Below are positions 6,355-14,638 of a stretch of DNA of 49,605 bases, in pieces; within the stretch, counting starts at the first letter, position 1, and each line of letters starts with the position of its first letter. Under the pieces are notes generated by a model. The model was given only the letters and a program-made list of their open reading frames with translations. It was not told the origin of the DNA and did not search any database. The DNA comes from Ignavibacteria bacterium (GTDB lineage: Bacteria > Bacteroidota > Ignavibacteria > UBA10030 > F1-140-MAGs086), in assembly GCA_016873775.1 (NCBI GenBank), contig VGWC01000011.1, positions 1 through 49,605 on the forward strand. The letters are read 5' to 3'. Position numbers and translations under genes: made by a program.

Positions 6355-8166
6355 ATGAGAAATCTATTTTGTTTTATCATTTCGTCCTTTATTATCTTTA
6401 GTACCTACGCATTATTTTCGCAGGAAAAAAAAGAACGATGGCTTACTCCAGCAGAAATTTCGAATTTTCAGGAAACGCCTCGGTATGCAGAAACAATGAA
6501 CTTTCTTAGAAATATGGAGCGTGCTTCAAAATCCATTCGCATAATGAATTTGGGGAAAACGCCTGAAGGACGAATGTTGCCGCTCATCGTCGTTACGTCG
6601 AAAACAATCGAAGTAAATCCCAGCAAAGCGCAATCATCCGGGAAAGCAATTGTTTTGATTCAAAATGGAATTCACGCTGGAGAAATTGATGGAAAGGATG
6701 CTTGCTTGATGTTGTTGCGAGATATGTGTATTCTAAAAGAAAAAGAATATCTGCTTGATAAAATAATTTTGCTCATTCTTCCGTTCTACAATCTTGATGG
6801 GCACGAACGAGTTGGAGTATATAACCGCATAAATCAAAACGGACCACGGGAGATGGGATGGAGAACAACATCGCAAAACTTAAATTTGAATCGAGACTAT
6901 ATGAAAGCAGATGCGCCGGAAACAAGGATGTGGCTCAAGATGTTCAATGAATGGTTACCAGATTTTTTTATTGATTGCCACGTTACCGATGGAGCGGATT
7001 ATCAATATGTAATTACTTACGCAATAAGCGACCAAATGAATGTTCCATGGAGCGTGCGCAATTGGATAAAAAATGAATTTTTATCTTCGATTCAAACATC
7101 AATGAGCCAAAAAAACACACTGATGTCGCCGTATATTCTCTGGAAAGAAGAACACGATGTTACCAAAGGATTAATTGGTGGAGTTGCACCTCCGCGTTTT
7201 AGCACTGAATATTGCGTACTTCAAAACCGTCCCGGTTTTTTGATTGAATCGCATATGCTGAAAGATTATCAATCTCGTGTGAATGCTACGTACCAACTCT
7301 TGGTTTCTCTCCTTGAAAAAATACATTCCGATGCGGGAAAATTACGACTTGCAGTTCGCGAAGCGGATGAAGAAATAATTTCTGCTGGCGAAACAGCAGA
7401 TGGAACATTTTCACTTCCGTTGGATTATGAACTTGAAATGAATGAAACCAATGATTCACTGTTGTATTTAGGGTATCAATACCATCTTGAAAAAAGTGAA
7501 GTTTCAAATGGAACATGGATACAATTTTCCAATAAACCTGCGAATGTAACTATCCCGTTTTTCAATACCGTAAAACCAACCGTTGAAATTCAACTTCCGT
7601 ATGCGTACATCATTCCAAAACAATGGACGAAAGTTATTGAGATATTGCAAGCGCATACTATTAGATTGAATCGTTTAACACGGGAAACAGAACTGGAAGT
7701 AGAAACGTATAAATTTTCTCAGCCGAAATGGAATGAACGACCGTATGAAGGAAGGCACACGGTAAATTTTAAGACCGAAAAAATTTCCGAACGAAAATTA
7801 TTTCCTGAAGGTTCGTTGGTAGTATTGATGAATCAACGTACTGCAAAAGTTGCGGCACATTTGTTTGAACCGCAAGCGCCTGATGCCTTAGTCCGTTGGG
7901 GATTTTTTGATGCTGTTTTTGAACAAAAAGAATACGGCGAAAGTTATGTTCTCGAAAAACTTGCGCGTGAGATGATGGAAAAAGATGCAGCGTTGAAGAA
8001 AGAATTTGAATCGAAACTTGCTTCCGATTCTTCATTTGCAAAAAATTCGTATGAGCGATTGAATTTCTTTTACAAAAAATCTCCCTATTGGGATTACCGC
8101 AAAGATGTGTATCCTGTTGCTCGGATTCCTAAAAAAATTGTGCTTCCTCTGGAATTGAAAAAATAA
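6355..8166 (+). CDS. Secreted M14-family zinc carboxypeptidase
   Basis: This 603-residue protein has a signal peptide (residues 1-22, ending near LFSQE). Metallocarboxypeptidase hallmarks are present: the zinc motif H107-A-G-E110 in NGIHAGEIDGK, the substrate-carboxylate site NLNRDYMK (R170), the third zinc ligand H209 in FIDCHVTDG, and the catalytic Glu E298 in GFLIESHML. After the catalytic domain (about 40-320) there is an approximately 280-residue C-terminal extension, probably beta-rich, of unknown role. No T9SS sorting domain is visible. It likely trims peptides in the periplasm or at the surface. The ATG at 6355 is used and the leader is A/T-rich. Confidence 0.9.
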   Translation: MRNLFCFIISSFIIFSTYALFSQEKKERWLTPAEISNFQETPRYAETMNFLRNMERASKSIRIMNLGKTPEGRMLPLIVVTSKTIEVNPSKAQSSGKAIVLIQNGIHAGEIDGKDACLMLLRDMCILKEKEYLLDKIILLILPFYNLDGHERVGVYNRINQNGPREMGWRTTSQNLNLNRDYMKADAPETRMWLKMFNEWLPDFFIDCHVTDGADYQYVITYAISDQMNVPWSVRNWIKNEFLSSIQTSMSQKNTLMSPYILWKEEHDVTKGLIGGVAPPRFSTEYCVLQNRPGFLIESHMLKDYQSRVNATYQLLVSLLEKIHSDAGKLRLAVREADEEIISAGETADGTFSLPLDYELEMNETNDSLLYLGYQYHLEKSEVSNGTWIQFSNKPANVTIPFFNTVKPTVEIQLPYAYIIPKQWTKVIEILQAHTIRLNRLTRETELEVETYKFSQPKWNERPYEGRHTVNFKTEKISERKLFPEGSLVVLMNQRTAKVAAHLFEPQAPDALVRWGFFDAVFEQKEYGESYVLEKLAREMMEKDAALKKEFESKLASDSSFAKNSYERLNFFYKKSPYWDYRKDVYPVARIPKKIVLPLELKK

Positions 8167-8201
8167 TTTTCATTGTGCATTGTAAATTTTTGATTTCTTT
8201 T

Positions 8202-9488
8202 ATGAAAAGAACTGTTTTCTATTTCATCGTTTGTATTTCGTTAGCAAATGCTCAGCAACATTGGAGCATCAGTAACAGTCCAACTTCTTTAAATCTTTCA
8301 GAAGTTTTTTTTAGAGATAGTCTTTTCGGATGGATTGGAGGCGATTCCGGAATGATATTTCGTACAACAAACAGCGGAAATAGTTGGGAAAAACAAATGA
8401 GTGGCGTAACGACAAAATTGGTAGATATTTATTTTCTTAACAACAATCTTGGATGGGCTTTGACGTGGACATCGGATTCACCGCCGTTTCGAACACAAAT
8501 TGTAAGCACTACTGATGGCGGGATTCATTGGCTCGTGCGGGATTTTGCGCAGGAAAATATATTTATGAACGATATATATTTCAGCGATTCGGAGAACGGA
8601 TGGCTTGGAGGACACGATGGCGCATTAGCGAAAACAACGAATGGGGGAAACGATTGGAGAATGATTACTGTTGGCGGAACGTGTTCGGGATTATCTATTC
8701 AAAGTCTCGGAATATTTTCGCCGAAGCGCTCCTTTGCTTCCGGTGGATTATTTGATTTTGCAGGAGTACTATGGAAACAATCTCACGATGGAGAACAATG
8801 GACTGCTGCGTGTCTTGTTCCGGAACCGGTGCAAAAACTTGCGTTCATTGATTCGTTGAATATTATTGGAGTTGGAGGAGATTATGAATTTGGCGCAAGT
8901 GTTATTCGTTCAACGGATGGTGGAGAAACATGGAACTATTCTACAATGCAGATTTTTGGAATTGCTTCTGCGCTTTCGTTCCGAACGTCGTATGAAGGAT
9001 GGGCGACGTTGGGTGCGGTGCAAGAATTAATTTTTACAAAAGATTCAGGAAAAACGTGGAATGAAATTTTCACTCCCGATAGTTCTGTCATCGTAGATAT
9101 AATTTTTCCGGATTCGATTCACGGGTTTGCTGTGGGATTACGAGGTGTTGTATGTAAGTACAACATCATTTCCAATACAATTGGAGAACGAAATTCGGGA
9201 AAAGATTTCATGAGTTTTCATTTGCAACAAAATTATCCCAATCCAATGAATTCGACATCAATATTTTCATTTGAGTTATCGATTTCATCGTTTGTTGAAT
9301 TACACGTTTTCGATCTATCAGGAAGGGTTATCGAAACGATTGTGAACGAATATTTGCTTCCGGGAAGTTATTCGAAAATGTGGCGAACCGAATCGTTAGC
9401 GAGTGGAGTGTATTTTTATCGTTTACAAACGGCGAACAGCGATGGCAAAAGGTATTCGGAAACAAAAAAAATGTTGCTTATGAAATAA
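8202..9488 (+). CDS. YCF48/BNR-type beta-propeller protein with T9SS sorting domain
   Basis: The start is placed at the ATG at 8202 (MKRTVFYFIV...), which gives a clean signal peptide ending near ANAQ. An upstream in-frame GTG at 8175 would add nine residues before it. Several propeller blades carry Asp-box-like turns: TTNSGNSW, TTDGGIHW, TTNGGNDW, STDGGETW and TKDSGKTW, each followed by a hydrophobic strand (DIYFxxxxxGW). The C-terminal approximately 85 residues begin QQNYPNPMNSTSIFSFEL and end SGVYFYRLQT...KKMLLMK, the type A T9SS sorting domain. It is therefore predicted to be exported to the cell surface. The ligand is unknown. It converges with the next gene with a 1-base gap. Confidence 0.87.
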   Translation: MKRTVFYFIVCISLANAQQHWSISNSPTSLNLSEVFFRDSLFGWIGGDSGMIFRTTNSGNSWEKQMSGVTTKLVDIYFLNNNLGWALTWTSDSPPFRTQIVSTTDGGIHWLVRDFAQENIFMNDIYFSDSENGWLGGHDGALAKTTNGGNDWRMITVGGTCSGLSIQSLGIFSPKRSFASGGLFDFAGVLWKQSHDGEQWTAACLVPEPVQKLAFIDSLNIIGVGGDYEFGASVIRSTDGGETWNYSTMQIFGIASALSFRTSYEGWATLGAVQELIFTKDSGKTWNEIFTPDSSVIVDIIFPDSIHGFAVGLRGVVCKYNIISNTIGERNSGKDFMSFHLQQNYPNPMNSTSIFSFELSISSFVELHVFDLSGRVIETIVNEYLLPGSYSKMWRTESLASGVYFYRLQTANSDGKRYSETKKMLLMK

Positions 9489-9489
9489 G

Positions 9490-11106
9490 TTAACGAATGA
9501 CAACGAATTTTTTTGTTTGTACAAATGTTTCTGTTGCGAAACGATAAAAATAAATTCCACTAGGAATATTCGCTGCATGAAAACGGAATTCGTGATAGCC
9601 GGATTCCAGAATATTCTTTTCAAACAACGTGAGAATATGATTTCCTTGTATATCGAAAATTTTTAGCGATGCGTTATGCTGAACTTGTTGCAATTGCAAA
9701 CGAATAATTGTTTCCGGGTTAAACGGATTTGGATAATTACTTATGATACATATATTCTTCGTATTCTTGCTCGTATCTTGAACATTCAGTATTGTTACAT
9801 CAATTCTTGTTGTCCATATTTGATACACACCGCTTGAATTATCCATCCAAAGAGGAAGCAAACAATTATCGGAAGAAGTGAGTGAAATATTATCTCCCTG
9901 ATATCCTTGTCCTAATCCCCCGATTGGTTCAGGACGAAAATTATGGTCGCTGACGAGATAATCGCTCCATGAGTTACCTCCGTCAAGTGAACGGGAAAGA
10001 AAAACATTTGCCGAATCGCTGGACGTAGTTCTATCGTCGTAGTAAATAATATTAACTGCTCCGTAGTCGTCAATATGAATTGCAGGAAAGTATTGAATTT
10101 TTCCATTGTTCAACGCATCTTGATTGACACGAATTCCATTACTCCATGTATTTCCATCATCCGTGGAACGATGTAGAATAATATCCGCATCACTTCCAGC
10201 AGGGGAAAGATTTTTTTCTGCGGTTACAATATACAACCATCCGTTTCGTTCTCCTCCGCTGTTATCCATTGCGATTCTTGGCAATCCATTCACGCGTATG
10301 TTTTGTTTTTCCGGAAGCAGTCCTTGAATGCCTTTCATCGCAAACGCATTTTCTTTTACAAACCACGTTGTTCCTCCGTTTGAAGAGGAAGCAAAACCGG
10401 TAAATATTTCGATGATGGGAGATGCAGTAGTAACAACTCCCCAACACACAAAAACGTTTCCGTTGTTTGCAATGACAATATCGCCTCCGCTGCAACGTTG
10501 CGAAGGATTATTGATTGCTCTCGGTGAACTCCAATCAACTGCACCGTTTATTGTGTACGAAAATGCAATAGGAAATGGAGGAACAAATTTTGCCCACGCA
10601 GAGTACGTTCTTCCATAATAATTACTTGTGGGATTTGCATCGGAAGCAAGCACTGCACGCTCCAAATCATCAGTGGTTATTGATTTTTGTGAAGACCAGT
10701 TTTGTCCACTATCAACCGAATAGTGTGAAAATAAACCGTAGAACGGAGCGCGCCCAAGTCGTGTAAGAATGTATTTTCCATCTTTATCTATTGCAATTCC
10801 AGGGTCGCCTCCGTGCGAAGGGATATAGTACCCGTTGCATGTATCGTTTCCACTCCAGGAAATTCCTGCATTCGTAGAAACGTAAACTCCTTCACTAATG
10901 AATAAATTTGGCTGAAAGCGAATGGTATTTGCCGAGGCAAACACAATATTCTTTTTAAAGGGATGAACGGTAACGAATACTTCCGTTTGTGTCGTGTTAC
11001 TCGGGTGAATTCTGAAATTTTGAGAGATGCGTATTTCCTGACTAAAAGCGAAAGTTGATAAAACAACGGTGAAATACGAATACCGTTTCAAAAGCATTAA
11101 GTTCAT
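9490..11106 (-). CDS. Sialidase-like (BNR/Asp-box) exported protein with T9SS sorting domain
   Basis: This 538-residue protein starts at the ATG complement at 11106 with a signal peptide ending near TFAFSQ. At least six Asp-box-like turns are visible: STNAGISW, SVDSGQNW, SSNGGTTW, STDDGNTW and SLDGGNSW, plus a weaker INGAVDW. They indicate a six-bladed sialidase-like propeller. The Arg triad of true sialidases is not obvious, so enzyme activity should not be assumed. The tail SNYPNPFNPETIIRLQL ... SGIYFYRFAT...KKFVVIR is a T9SS type A sorting domain. It is on the opposite strand to the preceding propeller gene and may be independently expressed. Confidence 0.86.
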   Translation of the reverse strand: MNLMLLKRYSYFTVVLSTFAFSQEIRISQNFRIHPSNTTQTEVFVTVHPFKKNIVFASANTIRFQPNLFISEGVYVSTNAGISWSGNDTCNGYYIPSHGGDPGIAIDKDGKYILTRLGRAPFYGLFSHYSVDSGQNWSSQKSITTDDLERAVLASDANPTSNYYGRTYSAWAKFVPPFPIAFSYTINGAVDWSSPRAINNPSQRCSGGDIVIANNGNVFVCWGVVTTASPIIEIFTGFASSSNGGTTWFVKENAFAMKGIQGLLPEKQNIRVNGLPRIAMDNSGGERNGWLYIVTAEKNLSPAGSDADIILHRSTDDGNTWSNGIRVNQDALNNGKIQYFPAIHIDDYGAVNIIYYDDRTTSSDSANVFLSRSLDGGNSWSDYLVSDHNFRPEPIGGLGQGYQGDNISLTSSDNCLLPLWMDNSSGVYQIWTTRIDVTILNVQDTSKNTKNICIISNYPNPFNPETIIRLQLQQVQHNASLKIFDIQGNHILTLFEKNILESGYHEFRFHAANIPSGIYFYRFATETFVQTKKFVVIR

Positions 11107-11172
11107 TAGCGTAATTTATATTTGAGTAATGTTCTGCAATTTGTTTTTTGCATTTACGGAATGCAAAATATT

Positions 11173-13296
11173 TTAAAATAAATAACTCAATTTTAATCCC
11201 GTATAAAAATTTCTTGGTTCGCCAACTTCAAAAAACCTTTTGTTTGTCGAATTGATATTGATAAATCCGACGTATTTCTTGTTGAAAATATTATTGATGC
11301 TTTCCGTCAATAACAACGTAAACTTTGCCATTTGTATTTCAATCCCTGCAGTAGTACTGAAAACATTGTAGGAATTCGTTTCCAATGAATTTGCGTCGTC
11401 CATAAACATTGAACTAATGGAAGTATTCTGCGCTTTTACAACGCCTGAAATATTTTCAGAATACTGTTTCTTGTACGAACATTCGATAAACAAATTATGC
11501 TTAGGAACACTTGGTACGAAGTTATTCGAATACATTTTTGTAATGATAGTATCATGGATGAAAATATTTGTTGCATACTTCTCATAGTAAAATTTTGAAA
11601 ATGTGTATGCAAATTTTACGTTGAGATTTTCTATGATGTTCAATTCACTTCCAGTTTCAATGCCAATTCTTTTTGTTTGCGCAGAATTTCTAAAAAACAC
11701 TTCCGTATTGATTTCGAACGGAACAATTTCATCAGTGATGACAGAATGAAACAACGTGATTTCATATAAAATATTTTTTGCCCAATGCGAATTCACATTC
11801 AGAAAACTTCCCTTAATTCCTAATTCGTAGTTCAATGATTTTTGCGGTTTTAAATCGGGATTTAAAAGTGTGCCTCCTTGATTGGAACTTAGAGAATGAT
11901 TATCCAATTCATTCGATGCGGGAGAATCAAAACTCATTCCATACGATGTATAAAGTGCAACAAATGGAGTTATTTTGAAATTGAGCGCGGCTTTCGGTGT
12001 AAATTTTTCAAATCTGCGCGAATCGTTTTGCGATGAAAGCGTTTGATTGTTTGCTTCAAACATTACTTTGTCATAACGTCCTGAAATCATCAAGGAAAGA
12101 GAATTTTTGACTACGTCAAACGAATGTTGCACATAGAAACCGCTGTTTGCAATTGTTTCGTTGAAGAGATCTTCGAGAACATCATTCTTTTTACCGCCGA
12201 TATTTTTGTAAAATTCAATTGGTCCAGTTTGATAGAATACATCTCCACCGATAGAGAATTCATTTTGTCGTTCCCAGAAAATGTTCTTCCTAATGTATCG
12301 CGCACTTGCCCCAACACCGTAGCGATTAAAAATTCTATACTTTTTATCTTTTCGCTCGAAATATTTCATTGTGCTGTAACCGGTAATTTCCAGTTCGTCG
12401 TTTTTCTCTTTATCCAGAAATTGATTCCAACGAACGCCAATTCTTCCTTTTTTTGATAAACGGAGATAATCGTAATCAACTTCATTTTGTGCGGCTTCCA
12501 TTGGTGCGTTTTCATATTCTGAAATGTTGAGAGAACCGGGAAGTCGTATTGTTCCGTCAACGTAATACAGAAGCAGTTGAAATTTCGATAACGTATTCGG
12601 AGTAATTTCAAACACCGAATTGACGATTTTCCATTTATCATTACTGTGTTTTCGAAATCCACCATATTGGTGATTTGTCAACGAAAAAAGAAAACGAGTT
12701 TCATCGGAAACGATGCCGAATTTCAAACCATTTCTCTTCAATGAAAATGAAGCCACTTCGCTGAATATTTCTGCGAATGAATTTTGAAAATACACATCGT
12801 TGATGAAGTTAATGACGCCGCCGGGAGCGTTGGTGTACAGTGAAGAAGAATTTCCTTTAACAACTTCAATTCTGCCGATAGAATTAAAATCAATTGCTTC
12901 TATGCGCGTTTGCCCATCGGGTTCGCTTTCGGGAATTCCATCAAGTAAAATTCTCACTCCGCGGATTCCTGAATTCGAACGACTTCCAAAACCGCGAATA
13001 GAAATTCGCACATCGTGATTTCCGTATCGTGATTGCATAAATACTCCGGGAATATTTGACAACACGTCGCTGATTGCGATTTTCTTGTCAAATTTATATT
13101 CATAGTTTTCTATGCGCGTTACGGAATATGGAATGTCAATAATTTTTTTTGAAGTGCGTGTGCCGGTTATTATGACCTCTTCGAATGGGTACGTAATGAC
13201 GGAGTCCTGCGTCGTTGTGAACGTTGTATTTGTTTGAGAATGAATAGTGGCAAAAGTACAGAGTACGAAAATATGAATCAGTAAGATAAACTTCAT
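11173..13296 (-). CDS. TonB-dependent outer-membrane receptor
   Basis: The start is set at the ATG complement at 13296 (MKFILLIHIFVLC...). It gives a signal peptide ending near TIHSQ and a 707-residue protein. A longer open frame to 13461 would cross the promoter-like element at 13326-13357. The plug domain carries EEVIITGTRTSKKIIDIPYS, DVLSNIPGVFMQSRYG, IRGFGSRSNSGIRGVRILLD, GIPESEPDGQT and IGRIEVVKGNSSSLYTNAPG followed by GVINF. These are standard TonB-dependent receptor signatures. A beta-barrel with alternating aromatic strands follows, ending in FYTGLKLSYLF with a terminal Phe. It should import a siderophore, metal complex or other large ligand; the substrate is not deducible. The gene is read in the same direction as the small gene at 13511. 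Confidence 0.95.
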   Translation of the reverse strand: MKFILLIHIFVLCTFATIHSQTNTTFTTTQDSVITYPFEEVIITGTRTSKKIIDIPYSVTRIENYEYKFDKKIAISDVLSNIPGVFMQSRYGNHDVRISIRGFGSRSNSGIRGVRILLDGIPESEPDGQTRIEAIDFNSIGRIEVVKGNSSSLYTNAPGGVINFINDVYFQNSFAEIFSEVASFSLKRNGLKFGIVSDETRFLFSLTNHQYGGFRKHSNDKWKIVNSVFEITPNTLSKFQLLLYYVDGTIRLPGSLNISEYENAPMEAAQNEVDYDYLRLSKKGRIGVRWNQFLDKEKNDELEITGYSTMKYFERKDKKYRIFNRYGVGASARYIRKNIFWERQNEFSIGGDVFYQTGPIEFYKNIGGKKNDVLEDLFNETIANSGFYVQHSFDVVKNSLSLMISGRYDKVMFEANNQTLSSQNDSRRFEKFTPKAALNFKITPFVALYTSYGMSFDSPASNELDNHSLSSNQGGTLLNPDLKPQKSLNYELGIKGSFLNVNSHWAKNILYEITLFHSVITDEIVPFEINTEVFFRNSAQTKRIGIETGSELNIIENLNVKFAYTFSKFYYEKYATNIFIHDTIITKMYSNNFVPSVPKHNLFIECSYKKQYSENISGVVKAQNTSISSMFMDDANSLETNSYNVFSTTAGIEIQMAKFTLLLTESINNIFNKKYVGFININSTNKRFFEVGEPRNFYTGLKLSYLF

Positions 13297-13325
13297 AAAC
13301 TTAAGTAAGTGAATTATATATTTTA

Positions 13326-13357
13326 AAAAACTATGCTTTGTCACTCCGAATAGCAAA
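13326..13357 (-). promoter_or_regulatory. Bacteroidetes-type promoter for the TonB-dependent receptor
   Basis: On the minus strand, TTTG (13357-13354) is followed by exactly 20 bases and TAGTTTTT (13333-13326). This matches the Bacteroidetes -33/-7 consensus TTTG-N19-21-TAnnTTTG apart from the last base. It predicts a start about 23 bases upstream of the chosen ATG and supports that start. Confidence 0.5.
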
Positions 13358-13454
13358 TGAATATTATTTTTGCAAATCATATATGCAAGAAAAAACACTT
13401 CTGTCATTCGCGATTTGAAATGAATAGCGCGAGAATTATTCAGATGTTTTACTA

Positions 13455-13489
13455 TAAACAATTCTGCATCGCAACAATGCGATTGTTTA
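13455..13489 (-). terminator. Strong hairpin after the small membrane-protein gene
   Basis: Eight paired bases (taaacaat with attgttta) plus an inner 4-bp stem (gcat/atgc) sit just beyond the stop of the minus-strand gene at 13511. No T-run follows, so it is a possible terminator or RNA-stabilising hairpin rather than a textbook one. The rest of 13297-13510 shows only the receptor promoter. Confidence 0.4.
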
Positions 13490-13510
13490 CAGAGAGGTGA
13501 AACTACCCGA

Positions 13511-14041
13511 TTATGTTAATTCACTTCGCGGAGGAGGTAATTCGACAGGATGAAAACGTAAAAGGAGAGACGTTCGATGACCCAGAGATATGTAAGAAAA
13601 TAATACTATGGGTTCTACAATTTGAAATTCAGTTTTTAGAAATTGAAGAGTGATAATTTTTGCAAGTAAAAATTGTAATTGGTTAGTTTGAGTAGTAGGT
13701 TCAAAGTTTTCAAAAAAAGTTTCAAGATGTTCAAAAAGATTGTCTTCAAACTTATCTTGAATACAAGTAAGTGTGATGGAATCAATATCTCTATGCATTG
13801 CAACAACATCGTACATTTTTCCCTGATATCTAAATTCGTATTCTCGTGTTTGTAATTTCTTAAAATCAATGAGCGAGAGTTTTATTATACTCGTTTGAGC
13901 CGTATTATAATTTGCTGCTGCGTACAATTCCATTTTTTCGAAATATGTATTGAATCGAAGCAATTCAAACATCAGCAAAAATCCTCCAAGTAAAAAAAAA
14001 CTAAATACGAATATGAATGATGTTGAAAAAAATTTCTTCAT
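13511..14041 (-). CDS. Unrecognised small membrane-anchored protein
   Basis: I do not recognise this 176-residue protein. An N-terminal hydrophobic segment (about residues 7-28, rich in Phe) looks like an uncleaved membrane anchor or signal. The middle (about 45-110) reads as mixed strands and helices (REYEFRYQGKMYDVVAMHRD, DSITLTCIQDKFEDNLFEHL). A second hydrophobic stretch follows (LQFLLAKIITLQFL), and the end is Pro-rich, RFHPVELPPPRSELT. Its position, directly upstream of and co-directional with a TonB-dependent receptor, suggests an accessory role in the same uptake system, but the 214-base gap and the separate receptor promoter argue against strict co-transcription. It is divergent from the plus-strand cluster at 14149. 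Confidence 0.7.
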   Translation of the reverse strand: MKKFFSTSFIFVFSFFLLGGFLLMFELLRFNTYFEKMELYAAANYNTAQTSIIKLSLIDFKKLQTREYEFRYQGKMYDVVAMHRDIDSITLTCIQDKFEDNLFEHLETFFENFEPTTQTNQLQFLLAKIITLQFLKTEFQIVEPIVLFSYISLGHRTSLLLRFHPVELPPPRSELT

Positions 14042-14089
14042 AAATAATGTGATACAATATATTGAAAAAAAACAAGTTCAATTTTTCAC

Positions 14090-14120
14090 TTCTGTACATT
14101 CCTATTTTTTAGTAACTTCG
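14090..14120 (+). promoter_or_regulatory. Possible Bacteroidetes-type promoter of the 14149 cluster
   Basis: TTCTG (14090-14094), an 18-base spacer and TAACTTCG (14113-14120) resemble the TTTG/TAnnTTTG pair with one mismatch in each element. The element lies 29 bases before the first ATG of the cluster, in a divergent intergenic region. Confidence 0.3.
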
Positions 14121-14148
14121 CCCCGATTTTTTTCTAATTTACTACTAT

Positions 14149-14634
14149 ATGACACTTTATCTTCTCTCTCGACTCATACATTTCATCGGCATAGGAATTT
14201 TATCAACTTCACTAATCGGTGGATGGATTCTTCATTCAGCGTATTTGCGAGAAAAATCGCTGCAAACACAAGCGCAAATACTTCGTTACTTAAAACCGAT
14301 TGGTCTTCTTGGTCCCATTTCGTTGGGAGTAATGCTTCTCACAGGTATAACAAATATTATTGGATTAGGATTTTCAGGGATGAGCGAAACCATATCTATG
14401 AGATGGCTTGCAGAAAAACTTACATTATTTTTTATTGCGGCAATCAATGGAATTATATTCGGAATTCGTTCTGCAAAACGTGGAAAATTAGTAGCCGCGA
14501 TGCTTTCTGAAAATTGTCCTCCAGATGCGCAAATGCAAAAAGAAAAATTCGATAGAAGTGCAAAAATATTTTTCTATGTGCAAGCAGTATTATTTGTTGC
14601 TATACTACTTCGTTCAATATTAAAATATCAGTAA
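14149..14634 (+). CDS. Four-helix integral membrane protein (DUF2269/CopD-like)
   Basis: This 161-residue protein has about four membrane helices: LLSRLIHFIGIGILSTSLIG, IGLLGPISLGVMLLTGITN, LTLFFIAAINGIIFGI and FFYVQAVLFVAILLRSI. The conserved-looking His in the first helix (RLIHFIG) and the overall pattern recall small CopD/DUF2269-type membrane proteins, but I cannot assign a function. The ATG at 14149 is directly upstream of an aldehyde dehydrogenase with a 4-base gap, so the two are almost certainly co-transcribed. Confidence 0.7.
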   Translation: MTLYLLSRLIHFIGIGILSTSLIGGWILHSAYLREKSLQTQAQILRYLKPIGLLGPISLGVMLLTGITNIIGLGFSGMSETISMRWLAEKLTLFFIAAINGIIFGIRSAKRGKLVAAMLSENCPPDAQMQKEKFDRSAKIFFYVQAVLFVAILLRSILKYQ

Positions 14635-14638
14635 TACG

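Noticed and set aside
6162-6380. Minus-strand open frame covering the tRNA region
   Set aside because: It runs through tRNA-Ser, and its translation has no recognisable domain. The tRNA fold is complete and explains the sequence.
9490-11106. True sialidase activity for the BNR protein
   Set aside because: Asp-box turns give a propeller, but the catalytic Arg triad and Tyr/Glu pair were not identified, so only a sialidase-like fold is claimed.
13297-13461. Longer N-terminus for the TonB-dependent receptor
   Set aside because: The extra 55 residues contain the promoter-like element and no signal peptide. The ATG at 13296 gives a clean signal sequence.
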